A DNA stretch of 64,000 nt from Aquanectria penicillioides (taxonomy: Eukaryota > Ascomycota > Sordariomycetes > Hypocreales > Nectriaceae): contig PYIU01000009.1 of assembly GCA_003415625.1 (NCBI GenBank), positions 2,542,001 to 2,606,000 on the forward strand. The letters run 5' to 3'. The notes under the pieces are model-generated. The model was given only the letters and a program-made list of their open reading frames with translations. It searched no databases and was not told where the DNA came from. Shown here piece by piece: positions 56,492 to 64,000 of the stretch (position 1 is the stretch's first letter; each line of letters begins with the position of its first letter). Position numbers and translations under genes: made by a program.

Positions 56492-59400
56492 CTAGATCCG
56501 TTCTATCTTAACCTTGAATTTAGTCTCTTCCGTCTTTACCAACAAGTCTGACCGCACTCCTGGTCCGCACGCCGCTGTACCAACCCCCGCTACCTTGGCA
56601 TCCACTCTGAGGAAGACGGCGTTCTCGTCGACCAGGTCTGGCGGATGCGCTGCTGCGTGGATGCTCTCGACGCTCTGTCGGCTTGCCACGAAGCTGAATT
56701 CCGCCTCGTCCAACCTGGTGACCCGGATCCCGGAGCCCTGGGAGGTGGCGTCTGCCAGAGTTACCCATCGGGTCTCCAGTCGGTTTCCATTCTCCTGCGG
56801 CACATCGTATGGCGTGTGAAGCTCGGCGACGGATCCTACTTTCCAGATTCCAACCCGCTGCGACATCTTCTTGTCGGGATAACTCTCTCCGGGGCCCAGG
56901 CCAAACCAGCTGACCTGGTCGAGCGCCTTGTTGGCGTGCAGGTTGAGGCCGATCCTTGGGACGTGCGACGGGAAGGACCCGGTAGGTGTGAGGCGGACGA
57001 CGTCAATGATGAGGGCTCCAGATGCTGTTACTGTGTATTCAATCTCAGAGTCCCATCCCCAGTCCAGCACTGGCGGGGTGATGAAGGTGTGCGCCTTGAA
57101 GACAACCTTGTCTCCGGCCGTGTCAATCTTTAGTGAGCGAAGCTGGGAGGTCAAGTCGTCGACGCCGAACCGTTTCCAGTATGGCAATGACTGGGGGACG
57201 TCGTTGTCTGTTCCCGGCCGCCAGAATGAAGGCACAATCGCCACGCCGTCCCTGGTGCTGGGATCGAGAATTGTCTGTCCGTTGGACGACCAGCTCTTGA
57301 GGGCACCGCGAGACTGGTCAAACTCAAAGACAAACTCTTGTCCCGATACTACGAGCTGGGAGCCCTTGGAGGAAACGGAAAGTTTCGAACAAGGCCTGTC
57401 CAAGACGGGCAGGTCTACCGATTCAACCTTGGGCTGCTGAAGTCGATGCTGGGCCCACGCAACCTCGTGCCCGTTGGCGGCCCACAGCGTGGGGTGCTTC
57501 AATGTCAACGATACAGTCAGGTATACCTCCTTGTTGCTCTTGTAGTTGAGAAGTTCCGTGGGAACTTGAATGGTCCCCTTTTCGCCCGCCTTGATGACCA
57601 GCAACTCTAGGGCGCCTGCTGCCAGAAGGCGTGTCCTAATCTTGTCAGTAACATCCTTGGCAGCGTAGAAGGGTACATACTCGTTGCCAAATTCCTCGAG
57701 CTTGAACGTCGCTGCAAGGTGACCGAGGTCGCTAAAGTTGTATTGGTTCTCGAGCGTCACCTTTCCGCCGTCAAACTCGAACCCGACCGGCTGGATGACC
57801 TTTTTGTACTCGATCAAGCCCGGAGTTGGCTCATGCTTGCTGTTGACCATGCCGTCCATGACAAATGTGCCGTCGTTGGGAAAGTCGCCGAAATCACCGC
57901 CGTAGGCGTAGTATCCAGCACCTCCCTCGACCTCCTTCCACAGACCGTGGTTAGCCCATTCCCAGATGAAGCCGCCCTGGAGACGGGGATGGTCGCGGAA
58001 CGCCTGTTCGTAGTCTTCCAGCAGGCCTGGGCCGTTGCCCATTGCGTGGGCATACTCGCAGAGGATGACGGGCTTGTCAAACTTGCCGTCCGTGACGCCA
58101 GCCTCCTTTGCGTGCTTGATGAGCGTTTGCACCGACGGGTACATGTAGCTGAACATGTCGGCGCTCTCGGCGTGCGCGTCGCCCTCGTAGTGGACCAGGC
58201 GGCCGGGATCGATCTTGCGGCTGTACTCGTACATGGCCTTGTGGTTGCTGCCATAGAAGGCCTCGTTGCCAAGGCTCCAGATGATGACGCTGGTGTGGTT
58301 CTTGTCTCGCTGCACCAAGGCCTCCATGCGGTCGAGGTAGGCCGCCTTCCAGGACGGATTATCGGACGTGTACTTGGCCGCCTGGGGGAAAGCCAGCTTC
58401 TTCCTCTCCTCGTAGTCCATTTCCTCGGGATATCCAGGGGGCGGGCAACGGCGTCGTAGAAACCGTGGCACTCCAGATCGGCCTCGTCGATGACCCAAAG
58501 ACCCAACTCGTCGCACAGGTCGAGAACCTTGGGGTTGTTGGGCTGATGGGAGCATCGCAGGGCATTGATGTTGTGAGTTTTCATCAGCAAGAGGTCTCTC
58601 TTTGCAAACTCCATGGGCACTGCGCGGCCGAAGAGCGGATGGTGCTCGTGCCTGTTGACTCCGCGCAAGCGGATAGGGGTTCCGTTGACCGTCATGAGGC
58701 CGTTGATGAGCTCGACCTTGCGGAAGCCGGTTCGCTGCTGGACAGTGTACGGGGCCGGGCGCCCTCAGTCTTTAGCGACAGCTCTACATTGTATAGATAC
58801 GGCGTCTCGGCCGTCCATTTCTTGGGGTTGGGCACGCCGAGTTCAATCTCAACGCGAGAGTCTTGATCAACCGAAGTGGTAGTGGAAGCGAGGACGACCC
58901 CGCTGGCCAGCTCCGAGAGGGTGAGCTCCAGGGTAGCTTTGGCCTTGGCCAGGACGTCTACGGTCGCTTGGAGGGTGGCATTCTCATATTTTTCATCCAA
59001 TTCGGTTCGGAGGAACCAGTCCTCGATCCTTGTGTCCCTGGGAAACGCAATGAGATGGACATCGCGAAAGATGCCTGACAAATTTAGTATTGCTCATGGT
59101 ATAGCTCGCATAGACTCACCAGATAGCCACCACTGATCCTGGTCCTCGATATAAGTCGCGTCAGACCACTGGTACACTCTCACCAAGAGCTCGTTCACCC
59201 CCTCGCGGTCGACATATTCCGTTACGTCAAACTCGGACGGATTCCTTGAACCCTGGGCGTACCCCACCAGCACGCCGTTGACCCAAATGTGATAGGCGCT
59301 GTCCACACCGTCAAAGCGCAACCTGAGCTGCGACGTCGGCTCCCAGGTCGCCGGTACGTGGAACAACCGACGGTATGTGCCGGTGGGATTCTCTGTTGGC

Positions 59401-59708
59401 ACGTAGGGCGGGCAGACGGGGATGGGAAACTGGACATTCGTGTACCAAGGTTTCCCGTGGCCTTGGAGCTGCCAGTGGCCGGGGACGGTCAGCTTTTCCC
59501 ACGCCACGGTGCCCGACGAAGCTGTCTCGGGTGCGTCAAGCGGTGTGGGAGCTAGATGGAAGTCCCAAGAGCCATTGAGAAGGACTGAAGTCTCTGGGAT
59601 GTAGTAGGACCGGGTTGGGAGAGTGTTGCGGCGGAAGACGGCCTCGTTGATGTAGTCCGGACGGGACTCGTCCTCCTGAGGAGGGATACCCCGCGGCACA
59701 ACGCGCAT
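56492..59708 (-). CDS. Beta-galactosidase, GH2 (LacZ/Lac4 type; two apparent frame breaks)
   Basis: Intracellular GH2 beta-galactosidase, about 1057 aa (LacZ about 1023). Exons are 59708-59120 and 59074-56492. The N-terminal jelly-roll region has YIPETSVLLNGSWDF, WQLQGHGKPWYTNVQ, FDGVDSAYHIWVNG and DQWWLSGIFRDVHLI. The TIM barrel carries NVNRHEHH-like LRGVNRHEHHP, acid/base Glu in IIWSLGNEAF and nucleophile Glu in ILCEYAHAMGNGPG. The C-terminal beta domain has WGWDSEIEYT and FGLGPGESYPDKK. Two one-base gaps break the frame: plus-strand GGGG at 58751-58754 (needs one more G to reach YTVQQRTGFRKVEL) and GGG at 58427-58429 (needs one more to reach DIPEEMDYEERKKL). Both are homopolymers in perfectly conserved sequence, so sequence error is likely. 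Divergent from the permease at 60591. No signal peptide. Confidence 0.92.
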
Positions 59709-60590
59709 TTTGAGGTTATTCAAAGATCACCAGCACAGAGGCATACAGAACGCAGAACCACGTCGAGGATACGATACGACCAGCTCGAGGCTCTCCCCCC
59801 GCGCTTTTAAATTTCACCATCCCCGCAGCGGACTTTGCGTGTTCCACAATTGATGTTCAATGGCTAAAGGACTGAGCAGCCAAGCACGAGGATCGACTCG
59901 AGGCGCAGCGGCAGCGGCCAAAACTGACCACAAACTGGTGTCGAGCCGAGCTCGTGATTGATCGCGGACGACCCAACCCGCCTGATGCTCCGATTCCTCG
60001 CCCCGTCTTCCCCGAGTCTGCGAGGTGTGATCCGGGGAACGATCCGCATCAGACGACGATGCTAGGTCCAGACGGTTCATGCGAGCCAATGGCGCTTGCA
60101 GATGCAACCCCCAGCATCACCGCCACGGGGATCCCGGAGCCGAGGTGGGGATGCTCCCACAGGTGCCAGTGAAGAAGCTCATCTCCCGCATTCCTGGATG
60201 CGACGACATGGCTTGTATGGGGTTCCGCAGGACACCCACAACGGCACTGGCCTAGTCCGTCACCTCCTCCGGCTCTTTTGCATAGAGGAAAATCAGTTGA
60301 AAAATGCGGGAAGTCGGTGCGATCCGATGACAGGTCGCAGACCATAGCTCGAGCTCGGGGTTGCCACGGCCGAAGCTATCCAAGCCGTTGCCCAGGGACT
60401 AAACAGGCTGAAGTAAATGATCATGGGGCGCAACAGGCCATGGAGAAGGGTGTAGGCGGATTGAGTATATAAGGAGTCAAATGCCGGGCTCCAAGGAACG
60501 CATGGCCTGAGAGCTACCCATCCACCTACCTTCTGCTCTGCACTCTTGCAATTGAACCTCAATCATCTTAAATCATCACGCGACGTTACA
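59709..60590. promoter_or_regulatory. Shared bidirectional promoter region of beta-galactosidase and permease
   Basis: About 880 bp between the divergent starts. TATA box TATATAAG at 60467-60474 lies 117 bp before the permease ATG; on the other side the sequence tttaaattt near 59807 could serve the beta-galactosidase. GTGGGG at about 60148 matches the CreA-type SYGGRG core, fitting carbon repression, but such short motifs are frequent. I cannot point to a specific activator site. Confidence 0.55.
60467..60474 (+). promoter_or_regulatory. TATA box of permease gene
   Basis: TATATAAG, 117 bp upstream of ATG 60591. Confidence 0.6.
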
Positions 60591-62273
60591 ATGGCGGCCG
60601 AAGGCGTTGTGGATGATCAACGCAGGGGCCACGACACCGGCACAGCGGTGCAGCTCGCCCACGATGTAGAGACGTCCAAGCTCTCGCCGTGGACCGGGAG
60701 GATGATGCGACTGTACCTTATCCTGGGATGTGCATACCTGTGTGGATGCCTGGTAAGTTTGAAACAGATCAATCAACTGAAGCAAGCTGACGTGCGTAGA
60801 ATGGCTACGACGGTTCCCTCATGGGCGGTCTCAACGGCATGACCTCGTATCAAAACTTCTTCGGCATGAAGGTGGCCGACTCCAGCACCGGTATTGTATT
60901 TGCCATGTAAGTTGACACTGCTCGCAGTTGACCCAGGATGCTAATTGTTCAGGTACAACATCGGATCGCTTGCTGCCGTCTTCTTCACCGGGCCCGTCAA
61001 CGACTACTTTGGCCGCCGCTGGGGCATGTTCACCGGCGCCGCCCTGGTCATCATCGGTTCCTGCATCCAGGCTCCATCTGCAAACCGCGGCCAATTCCTC
61101 GGCGGCCGATTCGTCCTCGGCTTCGGCGTCAGTTTCTGCTGTGTCTCCGCGCCCTGCTACGTCAGCGAGATGGCCCATCCGTCATGGCGCGGCACCCTCA
61201 CCGGCCTCTACAACTGCACATGGTACATCGGTAGCATCATTGCTAGCTGGGTCGTCTACGGCTGTAGCTACATCGACTCCGAGACCGCCTGGCGCATCCC
61301 CATCTGGATCCAGATGGTCACGTCGGGCATTGTCGTTCTGGGCGTCCTCTGGCTGCCCGAGTCCCCGCGTTGGCTGGTCGCCCATGACCGGCACCAGGAG
61401 GCCATCGAGGTGCTCAAGGCGTACCACGGCGAGGGTGATGAAAACCATCCCATGGTGCAGCTCCAGATCAAGGAGATGGTGACCCAAATCTCAGCCGAGG
61501 CCTCTGACAAGAAGTGGTGGGACTACCACGAGCTCTGGAACACTCACAGCGCCCGACACAGACTCATCTGCGTTGTTGGCATGGGTGTCTTTGGTCAGAT
61601 CAGCGGCAACAGTCTCAGCTCGTACTATCTCCCAGCCATGCTGGAGAACGCCGGCATCACCAACGAGAAGACGGTCCTGGCCCTCAACGGCATCAACCCG
61701 GTTCTCTGCTTCTTCGGCTCCATCCTCGGAGCCCGCTTGACTGACGTTATCGGAAGACGCCCGCTGCTCATATACTCCATCATCTTCTGCTCCTGCTGCT
61801 TTGCCATCATCACTGGAACCAGCAAGCTGTCTATTGACCAGCCCAACAACTCGTCGGCCGCCAACGCAACCGTGGCCATGATTTTCATCTTTGGCATTGT
61901 CTTCTCCTTCGGCTGGACTCCTTTGCAGAGCATGTACATTGCCGAGACGCTCACCACCGAGACCCGAGCCAAGGGAACTGCAGTCGGAAACTTTGCCAGC
62001 TCCGTTGCCTCTGTCGTTATCCAGTACAGCAGCGGCCCGGCCTTTGAACACATCAACTACTACTTCTACCTGGTGTTTGTCTTCTGGGACCTCTTTGAGG
62101 CAGTCTTCATGTACTTTTACTTCCCAGAGACCAAGGCCCGCACGCTGGAGGAGCTGTCTGAGGTGTTTGAGGCTCCGAACCCGGTCAAGAAGAGTCTGGA
62201 GAAGAGGAGCGCGCAGACGGTCATGAACACGCTCAACGCGACGGGAGATGAGAAGCTTGAGTCGATGGCCTAA
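60591..62273 (+). CDS. MFS sugar transporter, lactose-permease (LAC12) type
   Basis: Plasma-membrane sugar/H+ symporter of about 530 aa. Three exons are 60591-60752, 60800-60906 and 60953-62273. Family marks: [14 protein letters not shown] in TM1 region, [16 protein letters not shown] (loop 2-3), [26 protein letters not shown] (loop 8-9), and [16 protein letters not shown] after TM12. Twelve spans are expected. The divergent beta-galactosidase neighbour points to lactose or galactoside uptake; the paired arrangement is known for lactose genes in Kluyveromyces and Aspergillus. Sequence alone does not fix the substrate. All exon joins are in frame. The start is the first ATG, 117 bp below a TATA box. 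Confidence 0.87.
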
Positions 62274-63688
62274 AGAGTGTGCTGAATCTGGATTGTGAGG
62301 CGGTGTTGGAGCTAGTTTGTTATTCTGCCGACGGATTGATAACCCTAATACACATTCCGTTAAGTGAGCCTATGCATCTCCATTGCTAGTCGTGCTTTAA
62401 AGACATTACACAATTTATGTTGACATAATTCATAACTGTTATGATGTCCCCGAATAGCTGTCAGGGGCAATGTTTGCTAGAAGGTGATGGCCCCTAGACT
62501 TGCTAGTTGCTTCGCAAGTAGTAAGCCTACTCTTGACGTAGTCGGCCCGTGATCCATTGACAGCTATCTATCTACCTGTTCTTCAATGATTGCCAGCATA
62601 AGTCAACTGCTTTCATTTCATGACAGGATCCTCATCATCCCGCTACATGAAGCGTCTGGGTCGAGATTGAGACTTGATGAGTTGGAAAGTATGTTGTGTA
62701 GAATCAATCGTGAGGCTGAGATGCAAGGACGGGATAAAATGATCGTTGCAGGCTAATACCTGCTCTCTAGTAAGAATGTTGCTCTCATTCCGACCTGTTG
62801 GATTTTCGACGGTTATTCTGGAATGACTTTGCCTTCCTATTACCTGATTCATTTGCTTTTAAACCTGGGGCGTTGTACGGTTAGTGACAGTGGTATCATC
62901 CAGGTCCCACGTTATCCCCGTGACAGTCATCTTGAGATAACTGATCTCAGAATGAACGTGTCTGAGATGCGATAATATTACGCCTTCGTATCGAGCCAAC
63001 GTGAATGTACATCGGCCAGACCGTCCAAGTAACCCCACACCCGCCAACGAGTCTGAAAGTGGTAATATTATTTTCACCTTCTTGGGTCGTTTACCGGCCG
63101 GCCAGCAAGATATGCTTGTTTGCCGACACATGATCATCCAGCCTAGAACCGTTGGAATGACTCGCCATTGACAGAGCCGTGAAACACTCCTTAGCGAGGA
63201 GAATGCGTAATGACTGGTATCATCAAGCCGCTGATGCAATCCTGGCCTCCAGAAATGGAAACGCGGTTAATACGTCGACCCCAGACGAGTTTATGGCCTT
63301 GGCGGACGGGGTTGGCACTGGCATTGTGGGGAGTCTAGCCAGGACTAGAACGGGTACAGTTGGGGCTAGGCGCTCTAATTTACTTCTTTGGGAGGTTTGA
63401 CAAGACCTTATCAAGCGGGTCCGAATATCCGACCACAATTGCTTCAGACCAAGAGTCTGGGGAACCCGAGTTAGCTTGGGTGTAGGCTAATTGCTGGTCC
63501 TATCTATCAACCAGACGACCCTCAAATGAGTCGGTTGTCAGGCGTATCCTCGTTAGTGGGAGATATGCCAAGAGTCGTGTTGCCTGACCCTATCATGGCT
63601 TGGACCTGCTCGTCTATACAAAGGAGCCTCTCCCCGTCGCTCCCAACCGCCTCGTATCATTCCCTTCCTTATCACTCTCTGTCTCATC
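62274..63688. other. Gene-free region before the right-edge permease
   Basis: About 1.4 kb. No gene or repeat was recognised. A TATA-like tctatacaaa about 75 bp before 63689 could serve the following gene. Confidence 0.4.
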
Positions 63689-64000
63689 ATGTCTCAAGAC
63701 ACAAAGACTTCGCCTGATAGGGAAAAAGGCTCCATCCGGGCAGCTGCCACAGGCTCTATGCGGGACAATCAGGACCACCTTCATCGCACTCTCAGCTCAA
63801 GACAGGGTCAATTCATTACTCTTGGTGGAGCCATTGGAACGGCCCTCTTTGTACTGATCGGGACCTCCCTTCAGCGTCCGGACCCGCGGGCGTGCTGCTT
63901 TCGTACGCCATCTACGCCTGAATCCTCGCCATCGTTAGCAACTCGGTGGCCGAATTGGTCGTTTTTATGCCCGTTAGTGGATCCTTTGTCCGCATGTCAT
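63689..64000 (+). pseudogene. Amino-acid permease, damaged, continues beyond the window
   Basis: The start MSQDTKTSPDREKGSIRAAA leads to DNQDHLHRTLSSRQGQFITL and GGAIGTALFV, the N-terminal signature of AAT-family amino-acid permeases. After IGTSLQR the frame changes (one base short at about 63875-63880; the continuation GPAGVLLSYAIYA lies in another frame). That frame then meets TGA at about 63919 and goes on as ILAIVSNSVAELVVFMPVSG. A frame change plus an in-frame stop in 250 bp suggests a true pseudogene, although the first lesion alone could be a base-call slip. The rest lies outside. Confidence 0.7.

Overview
The window is nuclear DNA of a filamentous ascomycete. Genes carry short GT..AG introns of about 40-60 nt with CTAAC-like branch sites. 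The tRNA genes have introns directly after position 37. The families present (INO80, ARB1/ABCF, GAS/GEL glucanosyltransferase, Clr5-domain proteins, NACHT NLR-like receptors, LAC4/LAC12-like lactose genes) are typical of Sordariomycetes. Hypocreales is my guess and is not proven by the sequence.

Left part (1 to about 22 kb) is accessory-looking. It holds the 5' part of a CAX-type Ca2+/H+ exchanger (-); a 2-hydroxyacid dehydrogenase with an in-frame TGA; a four-exon alpha/beta-hydrolase-NACHT NLR-like receptor; an orphan minus-strand gene; two tandem paralogous Clr5-domain genes; a decayed FAD-linked (BBE-type) oxidase; a gene-poor stretch with diverged repeats; a STAND/ankyrin-type gene broken by a 677-bp terminal-inverted-repeat element with a 9-bp target duplication; and an alcohol-acetyltransferase-like gene (-).

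Middle: six intron-bearing tRNA-Glu(CTC) genes lie at 22.1-24.1 kb, three on + followed by three on -, as an imperfect palindrome. To the right the window becomes housekeeping: INO80 chromatin-remodelling ATPase (-), ARB1-like ABCF ATPase (-), a possible small gene, a kinase-like gene lacking most of its N-lobe, a GPI-anchored beta-1,3-glucanosyltransferase, an amino-acid permease, a secreted S41-type peptidase, a PAP2 lipid phosphatase, guanine deaminase (-), an Ysc84/SH3YL1-type lipid-binding protein (-), tRNA-Met(CAT), and a divergent GH2 beta-galactosidase (-)/lactose-permease-like (+) pair sharing one promoter region. The right edge cuts a damaged second amino-acid permease.

Two themes cut across the window. 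First, several otherwise intact conserved genes (INO80, ARB1, GAS1-like, beta-galactosidase twice, amino-acid permease) each need one extra base, mostly in a short homopolymer, to read through. This looks like assembly indel error more than biology. Second, the 13-19 kb region and the right edge contain lesions that look genuine (multiple stops, transition-rich divergence, a transposon insertion). Exon joins and frame changes were worked out by hand from splice consensus and family similarity; no search was run.
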